Origin: Herbidospora mongoliensis
GTDB lineage: Bacteria; Actinomycetota; Actinomycetes; Streptosporangiales; Streptosporangiaceae
Length of the DNA stretch: 64,000 nucleotides
Reading direction: 5' to 3'
Assembly (NCBI RefSeq): GCF_001570545.1
Contig: NZ_BBXD01000011.1
Span: forward strand, 310,001 to 374,000
Part shown: positions 35,229 through 44,237 of the stretch, one piece after another
How positions within the stretch are numbered: the stretch's first letter is position 1
Layout of the letters: each line of letters opens with the position of its first letter
Program-made: the position numbers and the translations under genes
The notes under the pieces: generated by a model
What the model was told of the DNA's origin: nothing
What the model saw: only the letters and a program-made list of their open reading frames with translations
Database searches by the model: none

Positions 35229-37043
35229 TCACTGCTGGGTGATCTTCACGTCATCCACGGCGGCCTCGACGAGTGAGGCGGTGCCGGCGTCGGCGGCGCT
35301 GACCGTGATCTGCACGGTCTGGCCCGCGAAGGCGGCCAGGTTGACCGAGGCCGAGGCCCAGGCGCCGTTGCGGTTGGAGGCCGCGCCGAGCTGCTGGAAG
35401 ACCTGGGTGCCGTTCACCGAGACGCGCAGGTAGTCGGTGTTGGAGGAGTTCGACCCGTGCGCCAGGTACCAGGAGAACGACAGGCTCAGGGTGCCGGTGC
35501 TCGGCAGGGTGATCTGCGGGGAGCGGATCGAGGTGACGCCGCCGTCGAGGTCGTAGTCGCCCGCCGCCGAGCCCGCGAGCGGACCGGTGACGAGGTCGAA
35601 CGAGCCGCTGACGGTGGTGCCGAGCTGCTTGGCGCCGCTGGAGGTGGTCGCGTCGGGGTTGGCCCGGGTGAACTGGCCGATGGTCGCGGTGTCGGTGCCC
35701 AGCGGGTTGGCGGTCCAGCCTGTGGCGGTCTCGAAGGTGTCGCTGTAGACGGTGGTGGCCGGCGGGCCGCCGCAGTACTGCGACTGCTTGCCGATGACCT
35801 TGTAGACGCAGTCGGCGTTCTCCAGCAGCAGCAGCGTCGCCTCGCGGTTGCGGGTGGTCTGCGGCACGATCGCCTCGTCGGGCGGGTAGAAGCCGGGGTT
35901 GGAGGCCACCGGGTACATCTCGAAGGTGTAGGAGAAGATCTTGTACGCGCCCCACATCCAGTCGTCGATCGACCCGTCGGTGATGTAGAGGTCGCTGGCC
36001 TGCTCCGGCGTGTAGTTGTTGGTCGCGGCCATCTGCGAGCCGAGCGTGGCGTGCGCGTCGCGGTCGTCCTGGGTCAGTCCTGCGGCGGTGTTGGCCGTCG
36101 TGTAGCCGTAGGGCCACAGGATCAGCTCGCCGTAGGAGTGCCAGTCGATGTGCGCCTTGATCTGCTGCGTCCCGCTGACGACGCGGCCCCGGACGAAGTC
36201 GGCCACGGCCTTGATCTCGGGCGACGACTCGGCCGACGGGCCCCGGTAGGTCTCCGAGGACGTCGTGCCGGAGGAGCCGCCGCAGCAGCCCCAGTTGTAG
36301 GCCCAGTTGCGGTTCAGGTCGGTGCCGATCGCGCTCGACCCGGAGTTGGGCTGGCGGTTCTTGCGCCAGCTCCGGTAGGAGCCGGTGGCGATGTCGTACT
36401 CGCTGCCGTCGGGGTTGACGTTCGGGATGATCCAGATCTCCCGCGAGTTCACGATGTCGGTGATCCGGGAGTCGGAGCCGTACGAGTCGGTGAGCAGGTT
36501 CAGCAGGTAGACCGCCATCTCGACGGTCAGGTGCTCACGGGCGTGCTGGCCGTGGGTGAACAGCACCTCGGGCTCGGCCTCGTCGGTCGCGACGTTGTCG
36601 CTGATCTTGACGGCGTAGATCTCCCTGCCCTGGTACGACGTGCCGACCGCGACCTTGCGGATGATCGCCGGATGGGCCGACAGGGCCGCGTTCACCTCGG
36701 CGTTGAGCTCGGCGACGTTGTGATAGGCGCTGTCGGCGGGCGGGAAGTCCAGGGGCTGCGGCACGACGGGGGTGAGCCGGTTCGGCGCGGCCTTGACGTC
36801 GTGGCCCAGGGCCCGGATGGCCGCGACCTCCTCGGTCGTGGCGGTGACCACGATCCGGTCGGCGGCGACCTCGTCGATGGCGGCGCCGGTCCGGGAGACG
36901 GCGGTGCGCTGCTCCTGGGTGCTGACCCCGTCGACGGTGTACTGGCGGTTGGGCGGGGGTTCTGCCCCGGCTCCGGCGCTCGTCAGTCCTGTGGTGAGGA
37001 CCAGGACGATCAGTGTGAAAACAACTGTCAGGCGCTGCTTCAT
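35229..37043 (-). CDS. Secreted zinc carboxypeptidase (M14)
   Basis: Extracellular metallocarboxypeptidase, 604 aa from ATG 37043. Signal peptide about residues 1-27. The M14 zinc ligands are H167 and E170 (HAREH) and the later His in '[17 protein letters not shown]'; the substrate-binding NRNW Arg and the catalytic Glu in 'YTFEMYP' are present. A C-terminal beta domain of about 170 residues ('[11 protein letters not shown]...VDDVKITQQ') looks like a carbohydrate- or protein-binding jelly roll. A TTG at 37079 would add 12 residues before the signal peptide and is less likely. Resembles Streptomyces carboxypeptidase T/SG-like enzymes. Confidence 0.93.
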   Translation of the reverse strand: MKQRLTVVFTLIVLVLTTGLTSAGAGAEPPPNRQYTVDGVSTQEQRTAVSRTGAAIDEVAADRIVVTATTEEVAAIRALGHDVKAAPNRLTPVVPQPLDFPPADSAYHNVAELNAEVNAALSAHPAIIRKVAVGTSYQGREIYAVKISDNVATDEAEPEVLFTHGQHAREHLTVEMAVYLLNLLTDSYGSDSRITDIVNSREIWIIPNVNPDGSEYDIATGSYRSWRKNRQPNSGSSAIGTDLNRNWAYNWGCCGGSSGTTSSETYRGPSAESSPEIKAVADFVRGRVVSGTQQIKAHIDWHSYGELILWPYGYTTANTAAGLTQDDRDAHATLGSQMAATNNYTPEQASDLYITDGSIDDWMWGAYKIFSYTFEMYPVASNPGFYPPDEAIVPQTTRNREATLLLLENADCVYKVIGKQSQYCGGPPATTVYSDTFETATGWTANPLGTDTATIGQFTRANPDATTSSGAKQLGTTVSGSFDLVTGPLAGSAAGDYDLDGGVTSIRSPQITLPSTGTLSLSFSWYLAHGSNSSNTDYLRVSVNGTQVFQQLGAASNRNGAWASASVNLAAFAGQTVQITVSAADAGTASLVEAAVDDVKITQQ

Positions 37044-37157
37044 GAGGACAAACGTGAATCGGCCCCGCCGTTGAGGCAAGGCCGACTCACGATCTTCCGG
37101 TAAGTCCGTCGTCCGGTGGTGTCAGGACTGCGGTTCCTTGGTTCTAATCTGTGTTTT

Positions 37158-40085
37158 CTACTTCTCCCGGCCGTCGTACCCGAGCAGCCGCATGGCCACT
37201 TCCGGATCCATCGCGGCGGCGAGGAGCTGGGCCCGTTCGTTCGCCCGGTCCCTGGCCTCCTCCGCGCGCCGCCGGTTGGCCTGCTGCGCGCGGACGACCC
37301 CGACCAGGATCGCCGCGATCGCGACGACCCCCAGCAGGATCAGGAAGAACACGACGACCGTGCCGGTCGGCAGACCGGGGATGATCTCGGTCGCGGTTCC
37401 CATGGCGCCACCGGAGGCGGCGATCACCACGAGCACCAGCGCGGCCAGCGCGAGCGCGGCCCCGAACAGGCCCCAGAGCAGCCCGCGCGAACGGGTGCTC
37501 TCGGGCTTGGACCCCGACGCCTCGGGCGGCGGCGGCAACGGTGTGCCGTTGCCGTTGCCATTGCCGTTGGCCCACGGCACGAAGTCGACCGAGCCGTTGG
37601 CGGGAACGATCTCGCCCGTGATGGTTCCGGCGGGGGCGAAGGCCGGCACTGCGCCGTTGCCTGCGCCCACCCCTACCGGCTGCAGTGCCAGCTGACGCAC
37701 CCGGGGCTGCGGCATCGTGCCGGTGACCTTGGTGTGCCCTTGGTGCGCCTCGACCGCCGCCGCGTGGTATTCCTCCAGGTCGGCTTGGAAGTCCTCGTCG
37801 GCGTAAACGGTGCCGTCGATCAGCGGACCCACGGTGCGGTCGATGATCGCGATGACGTCTTCGCCGTTGAGGGTCTTCTGCGTCTCCAGGGCGTGGGCGA
37901 CGGCCAGGACCTCGGCCCGGTTGACCCGGAGCAGTTCCTCGGTCTCCTCGTACAGCCGGATCAGGTTGACCTCGATGCGGTCGGTCACCCCGCTCGGACC
38001 ATCGGTGCGCTGGTCCTTCAGGTTGTCGGCCAGGAAGCCGATGTGGCCGCCCGACCCCTTCCGGGGGGCCGGCTGACCGACCGACTGGAGGCCCAGTTCC
38101 TGCAGCGCGGGCAGCGCGGAGATGCCCAGGCCCATGCCGAAGTGAGTCTCCATCAGCGCGGTGAAGTAGGTCGCCGACTCCAGGTCGCCCGAGACGCCCG
38201 AGGAGTTGTCGTCGCCGAAGAACATGCGCTCTCCGGCCAGCGAGGCCAGGGACACCATGATGTCCGACTCGTATTCCGACTTCCAGCGGGTGAACTGGTC
38301 TTCCGGCTTGATGCTGGAGACCATGCCGAGGTAGCCGGCGCCCTTCTCGATGGTGGCGATGTCGATCTCGAGGTGCTGCCGCGTGCGGTAGGCGACCACG
38401 GCGTGGCAGGCCTCGTGCACCGCGACTGCGTGGCGCTCGCGCTCGATGTACTCGACGTCCTCCGGCGGGCCGAGCTGCTTGAGCCGCTTGGCCTTGGTGA
38501 CGTCGGCCCAGGTGATCACGTCGCGGCCGTCGCGGATCGCGGTGATCAGGGACTCGTTGACCAGGTCCTTGATCGTGGCGCCGGTGGCGTAGGGGGTGAT
38601 CGTGGCGAGCTTGTCGATCTGCTCGTCGGTCAGCTCGTGCCGCACCTTCTCGAAGTAGCCCTGGTAGGTGCGGATGCGGCCGGGCTTGGCCGGATAGCCC
38701 ACCTTGTAGATCCGGTCGATGCGGCCCGGTCGCAGCAGCGCCTCGTCGAGGGCGTCGGGCATGTTCGTCGCCATCATGACGAGGATGCGGTACTTGGGCG
38801 GCGGCTTGGGCCGCATGCCGAGCAGTCGCCGGACGTGGCGGTTGATGATGCCGCGCGGCTTCTTCAGGCCGGACAGCTCGGTGAGCAGGGCCTGCAGGGT
38901 GCCCATGTCACCGCCGCCCCCGCCCATCATGTTGCCGCCCATCATGAAGCGGCTGCGGCGGCCCGTGTCGGGCGCCTCGGTCGCGTGGGAGGCGGCCGAC
39001 TGCCGGAAGAGCGTCTGCTGCGAGCCCTCCGAGAGATAGGAGAAACCGTGACAGGCGTCGCCGAAGGCGGGGCTGAAGCCGGGGCCGCCACGCGGGCCCT
39101 GCTGGGCCAGCGAACCGCGACGCCCGAGCGAGTCGGCCTCGTCGAAGAAGACGATGACGCCGCCGTACCGAAGAGACAGCTTGCGCAGCTTGCGGAACAG
39201 CGACTTGACCTTGAGGATGCCGACACCCATGAACATGTTGGTGAAGGCGCCCGGGTCGACGAACACGTAGGGCTTGCCGGTCTCGCCCGCGACGGCCTCG
39301 GCCATCAGGGTCTTGCCGGTGCCGGGCGGGCCCCACAGCAGAAGGCCGCTGGGCACGTATCCGCCACGCTGCTCGATCTCGTCGGGCCGCTCGAGGAAGA
39401 CGATGCTCTCCTTGACGCGGTCGACCACGTGGTCCTGGCCCCAGACATCGGCGAACCGGGTCTTGATGTCGTCGGGGAAGTAGGTCTCGACGCCGCCTCT
39501 GGACAGGAACCAGAAGATCGCCACGAACTGGAGCACGACGAACACCAGGATCATGCTGTACTGGATGATCATCGGCAGCCAGGACCAGACCAGCGCCGGG
39601 AACTGGAACAGCGCCATGACAGGTGACAAATCTCCTGGCAACAGCTGCGCCAGGACATAGGCGAGCAGTGTGACCCAGAAGATCCACTTGATGGCGCGGC
39701 TGATCCGGAACCGGTTCCAGTCGGAGAACGTGCGCTGGTTCCAGCGGGTGAAGCCGCCGAACACCTTCTTGGTCCAGAACTGGTGATAGGCGGCCGAACG
39801 CTCACTCACCAGGAAGTGCACCTGCCGGAGCAGGTCGATCCCGATCAGCCAGAGCAGCCACGGCGTGGCTTCCGCCTGGTAGACGAGCGCGTCCCAGAAG
39901 GACATGAGGCCTTCGAACTCGCCCATCGTCTTGACGGCGAGCAGGAGGAACACCGCGGTGAGAACGATAATGATCTTGGCGCGATCCCAGAAGGCCATCT
40001 TCTTGCGGGTCCGCGGATCCCTGTCGTCGGGGCCCGAACCGGGTGGCCGGAGTCCCTCGTACTGCGGCGGGGGGGCCGTCTTCAT
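37158..40085 (-). CDS. FtsH-like membrane AAA+ zinc protease, divergent
   Basis: Membrane-bound ATP-dependent protease of 975 aa, longer than typical FtsH (about 650). N-terminal half has four or so membrane segments (about 37-55, 80-95, 135-155, 160-210). Walker A GPPGTGKT begins near 251, Walker B is VIVFFDEADSLG, and the zinc site is HEACH at 557-561 with the third ligand in 'SGVSGDLESAT'. Unusual: a 70-residue Gly/Met-rich insertion (about 322-393) after Walker B, and two added C-terminal membrane segments after a Gly/Asn/Pro linker, ending in a charged helix. AAGGAG precedes ATG 40085. It follows a lipoprotein gene by nine bases. Confidence 0.88.
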   Translation of the reverse strand: MKTAPPPQYEGLRPPGSGPDDRDPRTRKKMAFWDRAKIIIVLTAVFLLLAVKTMGEFEGLMSFWDALVYQAEATPWLLWLIGIDLLRQVHFLVSERSAAYHQFWTKKVFGGFTRWNQRTFSDWNRFRISRAIKWIFWVTLLAYVLAQLLPGDLSPVMALFQFPALVWSWLPMIIQYSMILVFVVLQFVAIFWFLSRGGVETYFPDDIKTRFADVWGQDHVVDRVKESIVFLERPDEIEQRGGYVPSGLLLWGPPGTGKTLMAEAVAGETGKPYVFVDPGAFTNMFMGVGILKVKSLFRKLRKLSLRYGGVIVFFDEADSLGRRGSLAQQGPRGGPGFSPAFGDACHGFSYLSEGSQQTLFRQSAASHATEAPDTGRRSRFMMGGNMMGGGGGDMGTLQALLTELSGLKKPRGIINRHVRRLLGMRPKPPPKYRILVMMATNMPDALDEALLRPGRIDRIYKVGYPAKPGRIRTYQGYFEKVRHELTDEQIDKLATITPYATGATIKDLVNESLITAIRDGRDVITWADVTKAKRLKQLGPPEDVEYIERERHAVAVHEACHAVVAYRTRQHLEIDIATIEKGAGYLGMVSSIKPEDQFTRWKSEYESDIMVSLASLAGERMFFGDDNSSGVSGDLESATYFTALMETHFGMGLGISALPALQELGLQSVGQPAPRKGSGGHIGFLADNLKDQRTDGPSGVTDRIEVNLIRLYEETEELLRVNRAEVLAVAHALETQKTLNGEDVIAIIDRTVGPLIDGTVYADEDFQADLEEYHAAAVEAHQGHTKVTGTMPQPRVRQLALQPVGVGAGNGAVPAFAPAGTITGEIVPANGSVDFVPWANGNGNGNGTPLPPPPEASGSKPESTRSRGLLWGLFGAALALAALVLVVIAASGGAMGTATEIIPGLPTGTVVVFFLILLGVVAIAAILVGVVRAQQANRRRAEEARDRANERAQLLAAAMDPEVAMRLLGYDGREK

Positions 40086-40094
40086 ATGGGCTCC

Positions 40095-40799
40095 TTACCC
40101 GATGTTGGACTTCACCTTGAACGATTGCGCGATGGCGCCGAGCTCGGCCTCGCGCTGCTGGAAACAGGTCGCGGAACAGCGGATCAGGAACGTCGACGTC
40201 TTGCCGCCGTCGGCCGAGACGTAGCTCGTCTGCATGAACGTCTGCACCGGTCCGCCCATGTAGCGCAGGTTGAACTGCACCCGCACACCCTTGACCCCGT
40301 TTTCGCCCTCGAGCACCTCGTCGGCCGTGAGCTCGAAGCTCTTGTACGGGTATTCGGGGTTCTCCTCCATCTTGGTGCGTTCTTCCTTGGTGGCCGCGAC
40401 CGGGAAGTTCATGATGTTGCGCAGGTAGTTCAGCGAGACGTCGCTGGCCTGATCCTTGGTGAGCGTCCGCACGATCGCGAGCGCGAACGGCTCGTCGGGG
40501 CCCCCCGGCACCGAACTCATCACGTGATTGATCGACGGTTGCATGTGGCCGTCGTAGGCGACGGTCCAGGTCAGTTGTTTCAGCACCTGGCTGGTGGCCG
40601 ACGACGGATCGCCGAGAACCGCCGCGTCGACCTGTTTCTGGTCGACCTTCTGCCAGGCCGCAGGGACTTTGAAGTAGGTGCCGCCGCCCGAGTCACGGAC
40701 GAATGTGTATTGGGAGCCGCCGCACCCGGACAGACCGGCGATCATCGCAGCGACCACGAAGGCCGCCGCCGTGCCGGACCCCGCCCGCCATTTATTCAC
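40095..40799 (-). CDS. Lipoprotein cotranscribed with FtsH-like protease
   Basis: Predicted lipoprotein of 234 aa with signal peptide and lipobox LSGC near residue 26. The mature domain has no recognised family; it resembles PsbP/Mog1-like small alpha-beta lipoproteins ('YFKVPAAWQKVD' then an alternating pattern ending in 'ATCFQQREAELGAIAQSFKVK'). GTG 40799 has GGAGG nine bases upstream. Only nine bases separate it from the FtsH-like gene, so it may be a membrane-surface partner or substrate receptor. That role is inference. Confidence 0.82.
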   Translation of the reverse strand: MNKWRAGSGTAAAFVVAAMIAGLSGCGGSQYTFVRDSGGGTYFKVPAAWQKVDQKQVDAAVLGDPSSATSQVLKQLTWTVAYDGHMQPSINHVMSSVPGGPDEPFALAIVRTLTKDQASDVSLNYLRNIMNFPVAATKEERTKMEENPEYPYKSFELTADEVLEGENGVKGVRVQFNLRYMGGPVQTFMQTSYVSADGGKTSTFLIRCSATCFQQREAELGAIAQSFKVKSNIG

Positions 40800-41063
40800 A
40801 GGGCCATACCTCCGCTTTGCGGGTCTACGAGGTAGTAGTGCCCGTTTTCCAAGTATCCCGCTACCGGGACTGGTGTTACATCTTGGAAAACTTGACCAAA
40901 TCTTGCCCGGATCTTAGCTCCAGTTGTGACGTGATCACAGGCGGCGGTAGCCGCTTATGCCAACAGGCCACAGTGCGCGGCAGCGTAGGCCGCTAGGGAT
41001 AAGACGGGCGTAAGCGGCACTTCCCTCAAATCTACTGGTCATACGCGAACCGGCAGAGGATAT
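40800..41063. promoter_or_regulatory. Long intergenic promoter region with TGTGA-N5-TCACA
   Basis: This stretch carries a symmetric TGTGACGTGATCACA (40925-40939). The half-sites match CRP/GlxR but the spacer is five, not six. A plus-strand TTGACC about 17 bases before TAGCTC (about 40884-40912) is a possible promoter. No gene is visible here. Confidence 0.35.
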
Positions 41064-41174
41064 GTGAACACGGACGAGCCGACGAATCGGAGCAGGTCAG
41101 GGGTGCTGCGGCGCCTGGTGCACAGGTCAGGGAGGACCGAAATCCCCGCCGACTATTGGCGCCCACTTGCCTGA
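41064..41174 (+). CDS. Possible small basic peptide, 36 aa
   Basis: A short open frame beginning GTG with AGAGGA three bases upstream, encoding 36 residues that start MNTDEPTNRSRSGVLRR and end DYWRPLA. It is Arg/Ser-rich with no membrane segment. It sits in an otherwise gene-free 500-bp gap before the SDR gene. I do not recognise it; conservation would be needed to accept it. Confidence 0.35.
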   Translation: MNTDEPTNRSRSGVLRRLVHRSGRTEIPADYWRPLA

Positions 41175-41305
41175 GATCCGGCCATGCGGCCGATACCTGC
41201 TTCTGAAAGCTAATTCGGTCATATCGAAATGCATGAATCGCGGCGTAACGGACGCGCGTCCGGTCGGCAGAGCGGGGTGATCAGCAGGAGGCTAGGCTGC
41301 GGGCC

Positions 41306-42064
41306 ATGCCCACCGCACTCGTCACCGGCGCGACCGCCGGGATCGGCGCGGCGTTCACCCGCCGCCTGGCCGCCGACGGTTTCTCTCTCGTGCTGGTCGC
41401 CCGCGACCGCGACCGGCTGGCCGAGCAGGCCGCGCTCCTCACGCGCCGCTACGGCGTCGAGGCCGAGGTGCTGCCCGCCGACCTGTCGACGGACGACGGC
41501 CTCAAGGTCGTCGAGGAGCGGCTGCGCGAGGGCGTCGACCTGCTGGTCAACAACGCCGGGTTCGGCAATCGGGCGATGTTCCTCAACGCGCCGGTCGAAG
41601 ACGAGCTCACCATGATGAAGGTGCACTGCGAGGCGGTGCTCCGGCTCACCTACGCCGCCCTCCCCTACATGCGGGAGAAGGGCAGGGGCGGCGTGATCAA
41701 CGTGGCCTCGGTCGCGGCGTTCTTCACCCGGGGCACCTATGGCGCGTCGAAGGCCTGGGTGGTCAACTTCAGCGGCGCCGTCGCCGCCGAGACCAACGCC
41801 GACGGCGTCCGGGTGATGGCGCTCTGCCCTGGTTTCGTACACACCGAGTTCCACCAGCGGGCCGGGATGGACACCACCAGCATCCCGAAGTTCCTCTGGC
41901 TGGAGGCCGACCCGGTGGTGAAGGCCGCGATGCGCGACCTGGCCGTCGGCAAGGTCGTCAGCGTGCCCGACCTGCGCTACAAGCTGGTCGTCGGCGTCGG
42001 GCGGCTGCTGCCGCAGAACCTCACCGCCCGTATCTCCACGCACATCGGCCGCCGGTTCAGATAG
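41306..42064 (+). CDS. Short-chain dehydrogenase/reductase
   Basis: Classical SDR oxidoreductase, 252 aa. Cofactor motif TGATAGIG at residues 7-14, NNAG, catalytic Ser near 132 (NVASVAA) and YxxxK at 145-149 (YGASK). Asp/Arg residues after strand 2 (VARDRDRL) favour NADP(H). The C-terminal part ('KFLWLEADPVVKAAMRDLAVGK...LLPQNLTARIS') is like the DltE/YqjQ-type SDRs. Substrate unknown. AGGAGG lies upstream but rather far. Confidence 0.9.
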   Translation: MPTALVTGATAGIGAAFTRRLAADGFSLVLVARDRDRLAEQAALLTRRYGVEAEVLPADLSTDDGLKVVEERLREGVDLLVNNAGFGNRAMFLNAPVEDELTMMKVHCEAVLRLTYAALPYMREKGRGGVINVASVAAFFTRGTYGASKAWVVNFSGAVAAETNADGVRVMALCPGFVHTEFHQRAGMDTTSIPKFLWLEADPVVKAAMRDLAVGKVVSVPDLRYKLVVGVGRLLPQNLTARISTHIGRRFR

Positions 42065-42106
42065 CGGGCGCCGCCACCGTCCTTGATCTCGGCCGCGCCG
42101 AGCTGC

Positions 42107-43147
42107 CTAGGATTTGACCAGGTGTTCGTAGATCGCCGACACCTCGTCCACGAACCTCGGCAGCCCGAAGTAGAGCCTGGCCTTCTCGACGGCGGCCGAG
42201 CCGAGGCGGCCCGCGTAGCCGGGGTCGCGCAGCACCCGCACGACCGAGGCGGCCAGTAGCCCCGGGTCGGGTTCGGTGAGCAGTCCGGTCACCCGGTCCT
42301 CGACCACCTCGGGCACCCCGCCGACCCGCGTGGCGACGGCCGGCACTCCTGAGGCGGCCGCCCTGACCAGCTCCAGCGGGATCCCCTCGTAGTCGCTGGT
42401 GAGCAGCATGACGTCGGTCGCGGCGTGGATGATCTCCAGGTCGGCGCGGCGGCCGAAGAACCCGATGGCGTCCCCGAACCGGCCCGACTTGGCCCGCGTG
42501 TCGGCGGCCAGGTCACCCGCGCCGACGACGATGACCTTCGTCATCGGGAGCCCGCGCAGCACGAGCGCGATCGTGTCGAGGAACCGGTCGGGCCGCTTGT
42601 CCCGGGTGAGGCGCCCGACGAACGCCACCACCGGCACGTCGGCCGGCAGCCCGAGCCGGGCCCGCGCGACCTGCCTGGTCGGGCCGGGGCCCATGCGCAC
42701 GCCGGGCTTGACCACGACGTACTGACGCGGGGTGCCCACCCCGGCGGCGAGCAGGTCGTCGCGGACCTGCGCGCCGTCGGCGATCAGCCGCTCGCTGACC
42801 TTGGCCAGCCGCCGCTCGATCGCGGGCCTGCGGGGGTGGACGTCGAAGGTGTGCACGCACGCAGGCACGCGGGCCATCGTCGCGGCCATCCGGCCGAGCG
42901 CGCCCGCCTTGGGCGTGTGGGTGTGCACGATGTCCGGCCGGAACCGCCGCATCTCGCTGACCAGCCGGGTCAGCGCGCGGGGTCCGTCTTCGGGGAGGAG
43001 GTGCGCGCGGTCGTGCGGCGTGGCGGTGTAGAGGCGCTGCTCGAAGCGGCCGGGGTCGAGATGGTCGAGCAGTGTGACGGCCTGGAGCGCGGGTCCCCCG
43101 GCGTCCAGCCCCATGATCACCCGCATGACCCTGATGCGCTCACCCAT
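42107..43147 (-). CDS. Family 4-type glycosyltransferase
   Basis: GT-B glycosyltransferase of the GT4 group, 346 aa, likely adding a sugar to a polyprenyl-linked intermediate at the membrane surface. N-terminal GGPALQAVTLLDHLDP, 'DIVHTHTPKAGALGRMA', and the C-terminal donor site 'VGRLTRDKRPDRFL' and 'TSDYEGIPLELVRAAASGVPAVAT' (E-x7-E) are seen. ATG 43147 starts MGERIRVMRV; earlier in-frame residues look noncoding. It is divergent from the epimerase/WecA/Wzc-like genes and probably belongs to the same polysaccharide locus. Confidence 0.9.
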   Translation of the reverse strand: MGERIRVMRVIMGLDAGGPALQAVTLLDHLDPGRFEQRLYTATPHDRAHLLPEDGPRALTRLVSEMRRFRPDIVHTHTPKAGALGRMAATMARVPACVHTFDVHPRRPAIERRLAKVSERLIADGAQVRDDLLAAGVGTPRQYVVVKPGVRMGPGPTRQVARARLGLPADVPVVAFVGRLTRDKRPDRFLDTIALVLRGLPMTKVIVVGAGDLAADTRAKSGRFGDAIGFFGRRADLEIIHAATDVMLLTSDYEGIPLELVRAAASGVPAVATRVGGVPEVVEDRVTGLLTEPDPGLLAASVVRVLRDPGYAGRLGSAAVEKARLYFGLPRFVDEVSAIYEHLVKS

Positions 43148-43454
43148 GGCCCGGCCCCCGTTTCGCCCCGTTGCGGCATGTCTGCCCGGCGGGCAGTCTT
43201 GTCCAGCGCGGGCCGATTGTGGGGCTGTGACCAGCGGTAATGGCATCCGCTTGCGAAGGATTAGCGGCCCGTTTGCCGTGGTGAGCGGGAATGTATTTTT
43301 TGCCCACCCCGCGCTGCCGCGACGGCCCGGTCGCGGGTCGCCAATATTTCCGCAAAAGGTGGCGCAAGCCCGTGCGTGTCACCTCCGGGTGGCGATTGCG
43401 GCGTCCTTACCGTCTCTCTCGCCCACCCGACAGCGAGGAGCACCGAGGAGCACC
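43148..43454. other. Divergent intergenic region of polysaccharide locus
   Basis: A 307-bp gap between the divergent glycosyltransferase and epimerase-like genes. It contains an AT-rich spot (GAATGTATTTTTTG, about 43288-43301) that could hold promoter elements, and a tandem GAGGAGCACC just before the epimerase start. I see no gene, RNA or clear operator. Confidence 0.4.
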
Positions 43455-44237
43455 GTGGCGCACCATCTGATCACCGGGGGCAGCGGTTTCGTCGGCTCAC
43501 ACCTGACCGGGGCGCTGCTCGCCCGGGGTGACACGGTCACCGTGCTGGACGATCCGTCCACCGGTTCCCCCGCCAACCTCCGGCATCTGCGCGGGCATCC
43601 GTCGCTGCGCCTCGTCCAGGGGTCCGTTCATGACGGGCCGCTGCTCGACGAGCTGGTCAGCGGGTGCGACGCCGTCGTCCATCTGGCCGAAGGCGGGGCG
43701 GTGCTGGACGCGGCCCGCCACCACAGCCGCAAAGTGCTGGTGGGCACCGCGGACCACACCCCTCGCGACACCCCGGCGGGGGCGACGTCGCGGACGGAGA
43801 AGGACCTGCTCGTCGTGGTCGCGCGGCTGTTCGACGTGGCCGGGCCCCGGCAGGGCGACGAGCACATCGTGCCGAGGCTGATCCGGCAGGCGCTGTCCGG
43901 GATGGACCTGGTCGTGCTGGGCGACGGGTCGCAGGTGCGATGTTTCACCCACGTGCGTGACGTGGTCGAGGCGCTGACCCTGCTGCTCGACGAGCCGTTC
44001 GCCCTCGGCGGCATCTTCGACGTCGGCGCGGACGACGAGGTCACCGTGCTGGAACTGGCCAAGGCCGTGGTCGAGCTGGCCGGGAGCGCATCCGGCATCA
44101 CCTTCCACGGAAGCGTCGCCGAACCGGCCGCCCGGGTGGCCGACTCCTCAAGGCTGCGGGCCCTGACCGGCTGGCGGCCCCGCCGCAACCTCGACGAGAT
44201 CCTGCTCGACACGATCAGCGAGGCCCGCGTCCGGTGA
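43455..44237 (+). CDS. Shortened NAD-dependent epimerase/dehydratase, catalytic segment missing
   Basis: Extended-SDR nucleotide-sugar epimerase relative, only 260 aa against about 310-330 for the family. Cofactor motif GGSGFVGSHL, 'VTVLDDPSTGS', 'DAVVHLAEGG', and later 'ARLFDVAGPRQGDEHIVPRLIRQAL', 'GDGSQVRCFTHVRDVVEA' and 'LTGWRPRRNLDEIL' are conserved. Between HLAEGG and the ARLFDVAGPRQ strand there are only about 50 residues, and no YxxxK is found. About 45 residues carrying the catalytic Tyr/Lys appear deleted. GTG 43455 has GAGGAG four bases upstream; the 3' end overlaps the next gene by four bases. Confidence 0.85.
   Translation: MAHHLITGGSGFVGSHLTGALLARGDTVTVLDDPSTGSPANLRHLRGHPSLRLVQGSVHDGPLLDELVSGCDAVVHLAEGGAVLDAARHHSRKVLVGTADHTPRDTPAGATSRTEKDLLVVVARLFDVAGPRQGDEHIVPRLIRQALSGMDLVVLGDGSQVRCFTHVRDVVEALTLLLDEPFALGGIFDVGADDEVTVLELAKAVVELAGSASGITFHGSVAEPAARVADSSRLRALTGWRPRRNLDEILLDTISEARVR

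Noticed and set aside
40925-40939. CRP/GlxR binding site
   Set aside because: The half-sites fit but the spacer is five bases rather than six, so I list it only as a symmetric element.
43074-43454. Longer N-terminus for the epimerase-like protein
   Set aside because: The extra residues lack similarity to the family, overlap the divergent glycosyltransferase start, and the GTG at 43455 has a good ribosome site directly before the NAD motif.
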